Source of the DNA: Tannerella sp.
Lineage (GTDB): Bacteria > Bacteroidota > Bacteroidia > Bacteroidales > Tannerellaceae
DNA length: 49,821 nucleotides
Assembly (NCBI GenBank): GCA_031285565.1
Contig: JAITVY010000006.1
Location: 1 to 49,821 of the forward strand
Reading direction: 5' to 3'
Each line of letters begins with the position of its first letter. Within the stretch, counting starts at the first letter, position 1. A program made the translations under genes and the position numbers. The notes under the pieces were generated by a model. That model was not told the DNA's origin. It searched no databases and saw nothing but the letters and a program-made list of their open reading frames with translations. Below are positions 26,041 through 34,626 of this stretch, in pieces.

Positions 26041-26358
26041 ATGAATAGCAAAATTGAAATATTAGAAAAAGATAAAAATCAGAATATTGATGATTTTTAT
26101 TTGAAATTTAAAGAAAAACTTGAAGAAACTCATTCGTTTCCTTCAGTATATATATTTAAATATATTGTTCCTGCCGAACAAAGTACTATTGCCAGGCTAC
26201 ATTCAATCTTTGAAAATTCGGGAGGTAGTTTTTCAACAAGAGACAGTAAAAATGGTAAATATACATGTATGACGATAAAAGTACCGGTGAACGATGCTGA
26301 TGATGTTGTGATTTATTACAGGCAAGCGGCAGCTATAAAGGGTGTTATGATGTTGTAG
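26041..26358 (+). CDS. DUF493 (YbeD-like) family protein
   Basis: 105 aa from the ATG at 26041. The frame continues 12 codons upstream across the predicted promoter region (TTGG at 25996-25999 and AATATTTG at 26020-26027), so the internal Met is the start. The small ferredoxin-like/ACT-like fold is shown by FYLKFKEKLEETHSFPSVYI, FKYIVPAEQSTIARLHSIFE, SFSTRDSKNGKYTCMTIKV and ADDVVIYYRQAAAIKGVMML. E. coli YbeD sits by lip genes and is regarded as regulatory, but no lipoate gene is near here. Cytosolic; role unknown. Confidence 0.78.
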   Translation: MNSKIEILEKDKNQNIDDFYLKFKEKLEETHSFPSVYIFKYIVPAEQSTIARLHSIFENSGGSFSTRDSKNGKYTCMTIKVPVNDADDVVIYYRQAAAIKGVMML

Positions 26359-26469
26359 GTGTGTTATTTAGAACAAACTTTAATTTCTGGCAAAGATGCC
26401 TCTTTGTCAGATTTTTTTTGTTAATCAGAAAAAATATTATTCTATAAGTCGTAGATTTACAGATCCGGC

Positions 26470-27267
26470 TCAGGAACCCTCTTGCTTGTATAAATAGAGA
26501 TACCAATATACACACCCAACAAAAACACCTCCCCCGATAAGGTTCCCCAAAGTAGCAGGAATCAGATTCTGCAATATAAAATCGCTCCATGTAATGCCGG
26601 CGCCCGAGTAGATTGCTGCCGGTATGAAAAACATATTGGCAATGGAGTGTTCATAGCCCAATGTAACAAATATCATTACAGGGATCCATATACCCAGGCA
26701 TTTTCCGGTAATATCCTTTGCTGCATAGCCCATAAACATACCTAGGCATACCAGCCAGTTTGCTCCGATTCCTTTTATAAACACATCTACCCAATCCTGG
26801 TATACTTTTGCCTCTGCATAATGAAATAAATAACTCTGCCACGGTTCTTTGGAGAAATATCCCAAATGTGAAGAAAGCGAGTATGCAATTATTTGTGTGC
26901 CGACAAAATTAAATATATACGATAACAATAAGCCTTTTAAAAAGGAAGTTATGCGTAGCTTTTTTTCCAGTAATGGCAGCGTGAATGCCGTACAGTCACT
27001 GGTAAAAAGGTCGGCGCCCGTAACAGATACGATTATCAGGCCTACAGGGAAAAGCATACCGGCAATCAGTTTGATCAGACCCGGATTATCCGTACCAACA
27101 CCCGGCATTCCGCCCGCAACCATGACAGATAATAGCCCGCCTAGTGCGATGAACGCACCTCCCAGTATTGCTATTATAATAAATTTGAATGTCGGCAAAG
27201 AAGATTTATAGATTCCAGATGCAGCAAACTGATTTGTAATTTCTTTAGGGCTATAGTAATTGCTCAT
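26470..27267 (-). CDS. formate/nitrite transporter (FNT) family channel
   Basis: 265 aa from the Met at 27267 (MSNYYSPKEI). The frame runs 11 codons further, but that Met overlaps the predicted -7 boxes. Six transmembrane helices. FNT signatures: FIALGGLLSVMVAGGMPGVG, FPVGLIIVSVTGADLFTSDC, GIGANWLVCLGMFMGYAAKD and GYEHSIANMFFIPAAIY, which contains the conserved pore His. FNT channels pass formate, nitrite or hydrosulfide as the neutral acid across the inner membrane. Which anion is used is not visible. A link to the NO-stress operon 10 kb away is only speculation. It lies 53 bases downstream of the UvrA2-like gene but has its own promoter. Confidence 0.88.
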   Translation of the reverse strand: MSNYYSPKEITNQFAASGIYKSSLPTFKFIIIAILGGAFIALGGLLSVMVAGGMPGVGTDNPGLIKLIAGMLFPVGLIIVSVTGADLFTSDCTAFTLPLLEKKLRITSFLKGLLLSYIFNFVGTQIIAYSLSSHLGYFSKEPWQSYLFHYAEAKVYQDWVDVFIKGIGANWLVCLGMFMGYAAKDITGKCLGIWIPVMIFVTLGYEHSIANMFFIPAAIYSGAGITWSDFILQNLIPATLGNLIGGGVFVGCVYWYLYLYKQEGS

Positions 27268-27289
27268 AAAATTTTTATCAAAACAGGCG

Positions 27290-27305
27290 CAAAAGTACAA
27301 AAATA
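27290..27305 (-). promoter_or_regulatory. tandem -7 boxes of the FNT gene
   Basis: Two overlapping-phase minus-strand matches are adjacent: TACTTTTG (27290-27297) and TATTTTTG (27298-27305). Either gives a leader of 15-25 bases to the Met at 27267 and rules out the longer start. Confidence 0.5.
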
Positions 27306-27319
27306 ATCTTTACGAACAA

Positions 27320-29599
27320 TCATACGATATCTCTTCGCAGGTATTCGGCTGTTACAGACCCGGATGCCTGCAATAAATCCAATGGCGTTCCTTCAAAAAT
27401 AACCCGACCTCCGTTTTTACCTCCGTCAGGTCCTATATCAATGATCCAGTCAGCCTGTTTGATTACATCAAGGTTATGTTCAATCACCATAATGGAGTTC
27501 CCGTTTTTTACCATCCGTCTCAGTAAATCCATCAGGATAGCAACATCGGCCATATGTAAACCGGTAGTGGGTTCGTCCATCACATAGATTTTCCCCGACT
27601 TTTTAAGCTCGTTTGCCAGTTTGACACGTTGCAGCTCACCACCCGATAACGTATCCAGCGATTGCCCCAGTGTTATATATCCTAAGCCTACGTTGTATAA
27701 CGATTTAAGTTTAGGGATAAATTTCTCTCCTTCAAAAAAACCAATGGATTGCTTTATGGTTAATGAGAGGATGTCGGTAATGGATTTCCCTTTTATTTTA
27801 TATTTCATTATTTCGGGTGCGAATCTCTTCCCTCCGCAATGTTCGCATACGGTAGTGACCGTATCCATAAATGCCATATCCGTTTCAATGACTCCTTTTC
27901 CTTTACAAACGGGGCATGCGCCTTCCGAATTAAAACTGAATAGTCCCGGGCTTACCTGGTGTGTATCTGCATATATCTTACGGATTGCATCCATGATTCC
28001 CAGGTAGGTGACTGGTGTGGAACGTATACTGGTTGTTATCGAAGATTGACTGACTGTAACCGAATCCGGATATTGTTTCGTAAAGACTTGCGATAATGAG
28101 CTTTTACCGGAACCTGCAACACCGGTAATACATGTTAGCACACCTTCCGGAATCCGGACGGATATATTTTTCAGGTTATGTAGTGATGCGTTTTTAACAG
28201 GCAACCATCCTGCCGGACTACAAGGATTTTTATTAATAGCAATATTGCTGTTTAACATATTGGCAGTGAGTGTGTCGCTTGTTAAGAATTGCTCCACATT
28301 TCCGTTAAAGATAACTTCTCCTCCATTTTCCCCTGCCAGAGGACCCATTTCAATGACCGTATCAGCATGGCGGATGATATCTTTATCATGTTCAACAATA
28401 ATTACCGTATTGCCTTTGTCGCGTAGTTCGGTAAAGAGGTTATTCAACATGGTGATATCCCTCGGGTGAAGTCCGATGCTTGGCTCGTCGAAGATATATG
28501 TCATACCGGTCAGGCTGCTACCCAGATGTTTCACAATTTTCAGCCGTTGTGATTCGCCTCCCGAGAGTGAGGGTGTTTCCCTGTCTAAATGCAGGTATCC
28601 CAATCCTATATTGATGATCCGTCCTATATTTTCGGTAAGGATACGCGCCACCTGGCTACCTACTGAATCATTAATCCTGGATAATGACGAGCGTAACTCA
28701 TCCATCTCCATTTCAGAAAAATCTGCAATGCTATATCCGTTGATTTTACTACTTAAAGCAGCTTTATTCAATCGTTTCCCTTTACATTCCGGACAAATAC
28801 ATTGCTTCATAAATTTCATCAGAGCGTCTGTCCTTTTGTCGTTTAATGCCGTCAGGTCACGGTTCAGGTATAACCGGTTGAAGCGGGATGCTACTCCTTC
28901 GAAATCGTTATATTGTTTCCACTCTGTTTTACGTGTTTGTGCAAATCGCTGTAAAGTATCGATATCTGCACCATAAAGGAAAATACGCAGTTCTTCCCCG
29001 GTATAATTTTTTAACGGTTTATTCATATCAAATAGTCCGGTGTTTGCATACAGGTTCATATAATACGAGCCTATACGAAAAGTAGGAAACAAAACAGCGC
29101 CTTCGTTTAAAGATTTATCCATATCGATGAAACGACCCATATCTAAGGAAACGACTTTTCCAAGTCCTTTACATACCGGACACATACCGGCCGGATCATT
29201 AAACGAATAATGGTTTGATTCGCCTGCAGACGGTTGGCCAATGCGGGAGAAAAGCAACCGGAGTAAAGGTTGTATATCCGTAATAGTCCCGACTGTCGAA
29301 CGTGAGTTTCCCCCCATTCTTTTTTGATCTACGATGATTGCCGGCGAGAGGTTTTCAATAGACACCACTTCCGGCTTTTGGTATTTGGGCAGCCGGTTAC
29401 GGATATACCACGAAAAAGTCTCATTGAGCTGTCGCTGCGATTCGACTGCAATAGTATCGAATACGACAGACGATTTACCTGATCCGGAAACTCCGGCAAA
29501 AACAATAATCCAGTTTCGCGGTATCTTCAACGAAACACTTTTCAGGTTGTTAAGTGTAGCCGACCGTATGATAATATGGTCATGACTTTTTTTCTCCAT
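27320..29599 (-). CDS. UvrA2-like ABC ATPase (short UvrA paralogue)
   Basis: 759 aa, versus ~940 for true UvrA. There are two ABC ATPase halves. Half 1 has Walker A GVSGSGKSSVVFDT, zinc-finger cysteines (CPVCKGLG; CPECKGKRLN), signature LSGGESQRLKIVKHLG and Walker B YIFDEPSIGLHPRD. Half 2 has ITGVAGSGKSSLSQ, ACPVCKGKGVIETD with VCEHCGGKRF, LSGGELQRVKLANELK and IYVMDEPTTGLHMAD. The N-terminal region is too short to hold the UvrB-binding and full insertion domains, which marks UvrA2/DrrC-type proteins. These are implicated in DNA protection from intercalating or alkylating drugs rather than in canonical excision with UvrB. Cytosolic. May be read into the FNT gene downstream. Confidence 0.88.
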   Translation of the reverse strand: MEKKSHDHIIIRSATLNNLKSVSLKIPRNWIIVFAGVSGSGKSSVVFDTIAVESQRQLNETFSWYIRNRLPKYQKPEVVSIENLSPAIIVDQKRMGGNSRSTVGTITDIQPLLRLLFSRIGQPSAGESNHYSFNDPAGMCPVCKGLGKVVSLDMGRFIDMDKSLNEGAVLFPTFRIGSYYMNLYANTGLFDMNKPLKNYTGEELRIFLYGADIDTLQRFAQTRKTEWKQYNDFEGVASRFNRLYLNRDLTALNDKRTDALMKFMKQCICPECKGKRLNKAALSSKINGYSIADFSEMEMDELRSSLSRINDSVGSQVARILTENIGRIINIGLGYLHLDRETPSLSGGESQRLKIVKHLGSSLTGMTYIFDEPSIGLHPRDITMLNNLFTELRDKGNTVIIVEHDKDIIRHADTVIEMGPLAGENGGEVIFNGNVEQFLTSDTLTANMLNSNIAINKNPCSPAGWLPVKNASLHNLKNISVRIPEGVLTCITGVAGSGKSSLSQVFTKQYPDSVTVSQSSITTSIRSTPVTYLGIMDAIRKIYADTHQVSPGLFSFNSEGACPVCKGKGVIETDMAFMDTVTTVCEHCGGKRFAPEIMKYKIKGKSITDILSLTIKQSIGFFEGEKFIPKLKSLYNVGLGYITLGQSLDTLSGGELQRVKLANELKKSGKIYVMDEPTTGLHMADVAILMDLLRRMVKNGNSIMVIEHNLDVIKQADWIIDIGPDGGKNGGRVIFEGTPLDLLQASGSVTAEYLRRDIV

Positions 29600-29692
29600 G
29601 CATCCTCCTTTTGTTGTTCAGGGGGACAAAGATGATCTTTTTGCATGAAAAAGATTTGTTATATCTTGCTTTTTTTCACTGGTTTTAAACTG

Positions 29693-29700
29693 TACATTTG
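29693..29700 (+). promoter_or_regulatory. -7 promoter element for the PhzF gene
   Basis: TACATTTG, an exact TAnnTTTG, ~62 bases before the preferred ATG at 29762. Confidence 0.5.
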
Positions 29701-29761
29701 CATGGCAAGACAATTTGTTGCGTTTTGATAGTGCTGGACAATGATTACAAAAATAAAAAAC

Positions 29762-30562
29762 ATGGCAAATAAAAGGATTCTATTTCAAGTAGATGCTTTC
29801 ACGGATGAGCCGTTCAAAGGTAATCCGGCAGGAGTGATGATTGTTAGGGAAGAAGTTTCTACGGACTGGATGCAAAATGTAGCATTCGAAATGAATTTAT
29901 CTGAAACGGCTTTTGTCTTTCCAAAAGATAATGAGTTTCAGATCCGCTATTTTACTCCAACAAAAGAAGTACCGCTTTGTGGACACGCTACATTAGCAAG
30001 TTCTCATATTATTTATGAACTTGGCTTAATAGCAGCAAACGAAATGATAAAATTTAAAGCAGCCGGAGCCGACCTGACAATAAAAAGGGAAAATGATTTG
30101 ATAATTATGGACTTTCCCAAATATCCGATACAAAAAACATATATGCATAAAAATTTCAAACGTTTAGTCGGATTTGAACCTATTGAAATGTATTCAAGTA
30201 TTTATGATTGGGTAATTGCAATAGCACCATGTGAGGACGATATTTTAAATGCTGAGCCGGCTTTTGACTTATTGAATGACAATGGATTGGGTCATTTGGC
30301 TATAACTTCAAAATGTGATTCAAATCAAGCTGATTTTGTTGTTAGGTGTTTTGCGCCGATAGCAGGAATAAACGAAGATCCTGTGACGGGCTCTATACAT
30401 TGCGCACTAACTCCATTGTGGTCTGAAAAGCTTGGAAAACTAGCATTAGATTCCTTGCAATTATCGAAACGGACAGGGCATTTAAAAGTCAGGTTAAATA
30501 ATGACAGGGTTGAAATTAAAGGAAAAGCGTTGACAATATTTGAGGCGGAAATGAAAATCTAA
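29762..30562 (+). CDS. PhzF-family isomerase/epimerase
   Basis: 266 aa from the ATG at 29762 (MANKRILFQVDAFTDEPFKG). An ATG seven codons earlier is also open. PhzF hallmarks: FTDEPFKGNPAGVMIV, MNLSETAFVF with the catalytic Glu, CGHATLASSHIIYELG, the hinge region RCFAPIAGINEDPVTGSIHC and CALTPLWSEKLGK. The fold is a two-domain diaminopimelate-epimerase-like barrel. PhzF itself isomerises a phenazine precursor, but most family members stand alone, as here, with unknown substrates. There is no phenazine operon in the window. Cytosolic. The remnant of another gene lies immediately downstream. Confidence 0.87.
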   Translation: MANKRILFQVDAFTDEPFKGNPAGVMIVREEVSTDWMQNVAFEMNLSETAFVFPKDNEFQIRYFTPTKEVPLCGHATLASSHIIYELGLIAANEMIKFKAAGADLTIKRENDLIIMDFPKYPIQKTYMHKNFKRLVGFEPIEMYSSIYDWVIAIAPCEDDILNAEPAFDLLNDNGLGHLAITSKCDSNQADFVVRCFAPIAGINEDPVTGSIHCALTPLWSEKLGKLALDSLQLSKRTGHLKVRLNNDRVEIKGKALTIFEAEMKI

Positions 30563-30564
30563 GA

Positions 30565-30723
30565 AGCCAAAATCAAACATATTTATTCCCCAAAGAATCT
30601 TCCTGCACTAATAATACAATGTTTGTGATAATGTCAAATGGTGATGGTGCAGGTAGTTATAATGTCGTATGGACTATACAAAACAGTAAAGTAATCAGTC
30701 AATTTATGAACAGGGATTTTTGA
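30565..30723 (+). pseudogene. C-terminal remnant of an unidentified protein gene
   Basis: A frame open from PhzF into the gap ends at 30723 and looks like real coding sequence: PKESSCTNNTMFVIMSNGDG, then AGSYNVVWTIQNSKVISQ and FMNRDF. The first available ATG (30619) gives 34 aa, but the protein-like part begins earlier, without a start, so the 5' portion seems lost. The piece resembles the C-termini of small Bacteroidota proteins of unknown function that end with a similar 'GDG.GSY.V.W' strand pair, as I remember them. Low certainty. Confidence 0.35.
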
Positions 30724-30730
30724 AGATACA

Positions 30731-32182
30731 TTACTGGTCAATATCAATGATCACTCCGTTTGTAGCTTTTCTATCCAGGGAATTGATTGTGCCTCTCCCT
30801 AATACTTTCTCTATAGGGTAGGCATAGCTTTTGGTCGTGATCTCATCGTAAGATTTACCGTCAATAATTTCCAATGCTGTTTTTAGCAGGCGCTCATTCG
30901 GATCTCCCAGGCCGTAAATATCAACAATAGACGTTATATCTCCATTGTCATCATAATCGAATGTGTCTCCCATCTTAACGTTTGGTCTCCAGCCATTGGA
31001 ATAGTCGGATTTATCAGCAGAGTTGAATATTTTACTTGTAATAGGATGCATCTCCCATATTTTATCATCGCTGGTAAAGGGTGCTGATGCTACATTCTTG
31101 CCCTCAGTCTGCTCGCCGATTACGATTACTTCCATGAAAGGATCTAACAGGTTGATAACTGCTTCTGATGCTGATGCGCTGGTAGAACTAACCAAAACAA
31201 ACAGCCTCCGGAGGTTCAGGTTCTTTCCGGTAGAACCGAGGTGGCTCTTTCCGGCAGTAAAATTCCCTGTAGAGTCATCGTTGTACTGAAGGTATCCTAA
31301 ACGTTTTGCTGTTAATATATGATCCGGGCCTAAGATTGCACATAATAATTGGACACATGAAAGTAAGCCTCCGTTGTTATACCGCAGATCTAAAACAAAT
31401 TCGTTTACTCCGCTGAATAAACCACTTGAAAGCGTCCGTAATTGGTCGTCAAACACTGTATTGTCATTATCTATCCCCTTCATAAAACGGTCATACACTA
31501 AATAACCAACTTGTTTTCCTGCCCGTGGAATAACATCATAAGTGAGTATCGGGTTGTAATCTACAGATGTTGCAGTTCCTATTGGGACATGCCTGGAATT
31601 GATAAATCCATTTGTTTTGGAATCCCATTGTGCTATGGTAAACGTTTTTTCGGTACCACCCAATAAACTCATGACATCTTCCTGGGTGGTTATCGGGTTA
31701 TTATCTATTCCTATTATCCAATCTCCCCTTTTTAGTCCGGCTTCTTCAGCCGGAGTTCCCGGGAGTAGATACAAAATAAGTGCACCAATGATTTTTGTCG
31801 TAGATCCTTGTAGATTAAATACTACAGTTGTAAACTCAAAACCGTAGGTATAATCTTCCGTGGTAAAACTACGTGTATCAACCGTTGCTTTTTCGATATA
31901 TGAATAATAGTGGTGATTTCCACTTGCACCCGTTTTGCCATCTTCATTTTTGTAAAGCAATGAAGTGAAAAATGTTTCAGGATCAGCAGTATAATTGAGT
32001 TCTCCTGCTTTTTTTATCTTATCATTCCAAAGATAATGCTGGCGCATAGTATCTTCAATCCATGCTAATGTTTCAGGACGATCCTCATCGCCGCCTCCTA
32101 CACCGGGCTCGTTATTGTCATCGCTACAAGCATTAAGGAACAAACAGGTCAAAAGGAAAAACAAATACTTTCTATACATCAT
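30731..32182 (-). CDS. S41-family C-terminal processing peptidase, lipoprotein
   Basis: 483 aa; a second Met follows the first. The lipoprotein signal ends at LFLNAC (Cys19) before SDDNNEPGVGGG. An N-terminal helical cap (WIEDTMRQHYLWNDKI) precedes a PDZ domain (PGTPAEEAGLKRGDWIIGID, then NNPITTQEDVMSLL). The S41 core follows: VLDLRYNNGGLLSCVQLL, LVSSTSASASEAVINLL with the nucleophile Ser, and GEQTEGKNVAS with Lys 25 residues after the Ser, the Ser-Lys dyad of Ctp/Tsp enzymes. It is predicted active, in contrast to the S41-like protein at 8938. Probably anchored to the outer membrane, acting on periplasmic or surface proteins. Confidence 0.88.
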   Translation of the reverse strand: MMYRKYLFFLLTCLFLNACSDDNNEPGVGGGDEDRPETLAWIEDTMRQHYLWNDKIKKAGELNYTADPETFFTSLLYKNEDGKTGASGNHHYYSYIEKATVDTRSFTTEDYTYGFEFTTVVFNLQGSTTKIIGALILYLLPGTPAEEAGLKRGDWIIGIDNNPITTQEDVMSLLGGTEKTFTIAQWDSKTNGFINSRHVPIGTATSVDYNPILTYDVIPRAGKQVGYLVYDRFMKGIDNDNTVFDDQLRTLSSGLFSGVNEFVLDLRYNNGGLLSCVQLLCAILGPDHILTAKRLGYLQYNDDSTGNFTAGKSHLGSTGKNLNLRRLFVLVSSTSASASEAVINLLDPFMEVIVIGEQTEGKNVASAPFTSDDKIWEMHPITSKIFNSADKSDYSNGWRPNVKMGDTFDYDDNGDITSIVDIYGLGDPNERLLKTALEIIDGKSYDEITTKSYAYPIEKVLGRGTINSLDRKATNGVIIDIDQ

Positions 32183-32210
32183 GTCATACAGGTTTACTGT
32201 GTAATAAATG

Positions 32211-32218
32211 CAAATCTA
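32211..32218 (-). promoter_or_regulatory. -7 promoter element for the S41 lipoprotein gene
   Basis: TAGATTTG on the minus strand, an exact TAnnTTTG, ~29 bases before the start codon at 32182. Confidence 0.5.
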
Positions 32219-32410
32219 CGAAATATAATTGGGGACTATTATTCTTTTTCACATCTATTAGCATCATTATCAGTAATTTTGTTTTTGTAGGTGGTGCTAG
32301 TCCGGCATCTTTATCCGGCTCCCCTGTAAAGGATGTATCCCGGATTCCGGCTTTCGTATATTATTATGCAAGGTTAGTATACTTAATTCTAAGGGTATTG
32401 ACTGGTGCAA

Positions 32411-32418
32411 TATTTTTG
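32411..32418 (+). promoter_or_regulatory. -7 promoter element for the DUF6268 gene
   Basis: TATTTTTG matches TAnnTTTG. Transcription near 32425 excludes the upstream GTG and leaves the ATG at 32432 or 32441 as the start. Confidence 0.45.
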
Positions 32419-32440
32419 TTGCATATTTAATATGCGACTC

Positions 32441-33334
32441 ATGATTCATAAAAAGTTGATACTGGTTCTTCCCTTCGTGCTGACATGTATTTCATTGCAC
32501 TCACAGGTTTATATAAAGAGTGAATATTTTGGGGTGTCAAAATTCAGGGATACGGATAATAATAAAACCGGAGGGAAAGGCGATCTTAAAACGATTCAGG
32601 GAGGATTCCAAATTCCCGTGTCTGTGAAAATGAATGAGTTGAATCAACCTACTGCATGGGCCATTGGTGTTCTGGGATCATATGGTGCTCTGAATAACAG
32701 TGGCTTATCATATAACGATTGCTTAGATGAGTTATTGAACGTACAACTGGCTGTTACACATACACGTCCGATCAATGAGAAATGGTTTTTTATTGCCATG
32801 TTGGGAGGAGGTGTTTATACGGATATGTCTGCATTTTCAGGTAAAAATTTCCTGGGGCAGGGTGGAGTATTGTTTATTCGTAAGATAAATAAGAACCTCG
32901 ACGCCGGAGGAGGAATAGCAATAAATAATATTCTTGGCTATCCTATGGCCTTTTTCTCTTTATATTTAGATTGGCATAAAAACGGGAAGTTTGACTTCAA
33001 TATATCTATGACGAATCAATTTGAACTTTCTGCCGGTATGAAGCTAAATGAATTATGGAAATTGCGATTAGTTGGGGAGCTTAGCGGTATGAGCGCTATA
33101 GTTGACAAAGACGGACAATCGCAGATCTTTGTGCATAACTGGGGAGTAGTGGGAATACAACCGGTCCTGAGTCCCGGAAAATCATTTCTTATCAGTATGA
33201 CAGCCGGTGTTTCGGTTATGCGTGATGCTTATTACCAGAAACGTACTTTGAAAGCCTTTTTTGCAGATACGGATACTTATCCGCATTTCGGAGCCTCTCC
33301 TTATGTCTCAATAGGTATCGGATATGGCTTTTAA
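32441..33334 (+). CDS. DUF6268-type outer-membrane beta-barrel protein
   Basis: 297 aa from the ATG at 32441 (MIHKKLILVLPFVLTCISLH, signal peptide cleaved near HSQ). The mature chain is made of alternating amphipathic strands: TIQGGFQIPVSVKMNELNQP, WAIGVLGSYGALNNSG, WFFIAMLGGGVYTDMSAF, AGGGIAINNILGYPMAFFSL. It ends YVSIGIGYGF with a terminal Phe, as expected of outer-membrane barrels. The DUF6268 family is widespread in Bacteroidota and uncharacterised. The gene stands just before the repeat-bounded two-component region but has its own promoter, so a link is unproven. Confidence 0.7.
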   Translation: MIHKKLILVLPFVLTCISLHSQVYIKSEYFGVSKFRDTDNNKTGGKGDLKTIQGGFQIPVSVKMNELNQPTAWAIGVLGSYGALNNSGLSYNDCLDELLNVQLAVTHTRPINEKWFFIAMLGGGVYTDMSAFSGKNFLGQGGVLFIRKINKNLDAGGGIAINNILGYPMAFFSLYLDWHKNGKFDFNISMTNQFELSAGMKLNELWKLRLVGELSGMSAIVDKDGQSQIFVHNWGVVGIQPVLSPGKSFLISMTAGVSVMRDAYYQKRTLKAFFADTDTYPHFGASPYVSIGIGYGF

Positions 33335-33371
33335 AATAAACCGGTTTATCCGGAGTTATATATTTTTACTC

Positions 33372-33534
33372 AAGTTTCGCAAGCTCTACTTTCGTAGTAG
33401 TCAAAGAAGTCAGAGTAGTTATCAGCCCTTTGGGCTTAGTAGTTAAGTAGAAATAGCAGGTTATTCTTAACTCCTTGACTACTGAACGAAGCGGTAACTC
33501 CTTGACTACTTTAAGTTAAGTATCTGCGAAACTT
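33372..33534. repeat. intergenic repeat A, partner of inverted repeat B
   Basis: The outer edges AAGTTTCGCA (33372-33381) and TGCGAAACTT (33525-33534) are a perfect 10-bp inverted repeat. Inside are a direct repeat TAACTCCTTGACTACT (33468-33483 and 33495-33510) and a hairpin AGCCC-TTT-GGGCT (33424-33436). Three blocks reappear inverted in repeat B: 33396-33406, 33435-33454 and 33461-33482 (11, 20 and 22 perfect bases). The rest of the core is similar but diverged. Confidence 0.85.
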
Positions 33535-33549
33535 AAATATTATTAGTAC

Positions 33550-34626
33550 ATGGAAGAAATAAAGTCAACACAACATAATCAACTGACTCATTTTCTGGTA
33601 GACCCGCAAAAAAAGGTTTACAGGCATTTATTGTTGATATTTTGTGTCATTATCCTGTCATTGAACGGATCTTTTTTAACCTATCCCAGTGATCCGGATA
33701 TTGCCCTTGTAAATAGCATCGGGTCATTTGTATTTTATTTGATAGCATTATATTTGAATTATTATGTGCTGATTCCCCGTTTTTTGATCACAAACCGTCT
33801 TTTAATTTATGTCATTTGTTTAGTTACAGTCATTTTGTTTTTAGTATTTGCAGGATTGATATCGGAGTACTTATTAAAAAGTAAATACGAAATTGAATGG
33901 GGGAGATATGCTTTATTTTCAGGTAAATGGTATCTGCTTGTTTTAGAAATTCTCGCATCATGTTTTGTATTTGGAATCTGCTTTGCCGGGTTTACGATGA
34001 CTTTTTTATTACAATACTGGTTTACATCCGGACAACGTATTACTGAACTGGAAAAGGCTGCAATAAAGACGGAATTAAAACAACTGAAAGATCAGATACA
34101 ACCGGATTTTTTGTTTAATATCATACAAACAGCCGGATCACGCACCCGGAAAATGCCTCACGAAACGTCCTATATCTTAATGAAATTAAGTAAACTACTC
34201 CGCTACCAATTGTATGATAGTAAACGAAACGATGTCTTTCTGGATACGGAGATCAAATCTATTGAATACTATCTGGATCTGGAAAACAAACGTCGTGAAA
34301 GTGCAGAATATTCGTATGTTATAAAAAAAGACGGAGATATACACCGCGCAATCGTTCCGCCATTATTGTTTATTTCATTCGTAAAATATCACCTCAGTCA
34401 TATAGATGAGAATCAGGCGGCTGTCTGTATTGAGCTCGATTTCAAAATCGCAGAAAAACAATTAAATTTCAGCTGTCAGTGCCCTGTTTCAAAAAAAGTG
34501 GATAATCAGGATGAATTACTGCATGTAAGACGGAGACTGGATTTATTGTTCGGTAAAAATTATTCACTGGATGTCTATGAAAACCAGGATTCTCTGAGGA
34601 CTCTTTTAATATTTGAATTGCAATGA
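33550..34626 (+). CDS. degenerate LytS-type sensor protein (pseudokinase), left module
   Basis: 358 aa. Four transmembrane helices (about 26-45, 55-75, 84-106, 128-155) and a coiled linker lead to a His_kinase-type domain. The phospho-acceptor motif of this family, QINPHFLFN, reads QIQPDFLFN here, so the His is Asp186. The N-box VENAxKH is replaced by VKYHLSHI (Lys279 and Tyr280 for the Glu/Asn), and the glycine-rich GGIGLxN loop is gone. The dimerisation helices (YILMKLSKLLRYQLYDSKRN) remain. It is predicted unable to bind ATP or become phosphorylated in the usual way, and probably acts as a regulatory partner of the kinase encoded next, with which it overlaps by four bases (ATGA). Confidence 0.85.
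   Translation: MEEIKSTQHNQLTHFLVDPQKKVYRHLLLIFCVIILSLNGSFLTYPSDPDIALVNSIGSFVFYLIALYLNYYVLIPRFLITNRLLIYVICLVTVILFLVFAGLISEYLLKSKYEIEWGRYALFSGKWYLLVLEILASCFVFGICFAGFTMTFLLQYWFTSGQRITELEKAAIKTELKQLKDQIQPDFLFNIIQTAGSRTRKMPHETSYILMKLSKLLRYQLYDSKRNDVFLDTEIKSIEYYLDLENKRRESAEYSYVIKKDGDIHRAIVPPLLFISFVKYHLSHIDENQAAVCIELDFKIAEKQLNFSCQCPVSKKVDNQDELLHVRRRLDLLFGKNYSLDVYENQDSLRTLLIFELQ

Noticed and set aside
33372..33534. Repeat A as a phage or integron attachment site
   Set aside because: No integrase, no second direct copy bounding a foreign segment, and the partner copy is inverted and imperfect.
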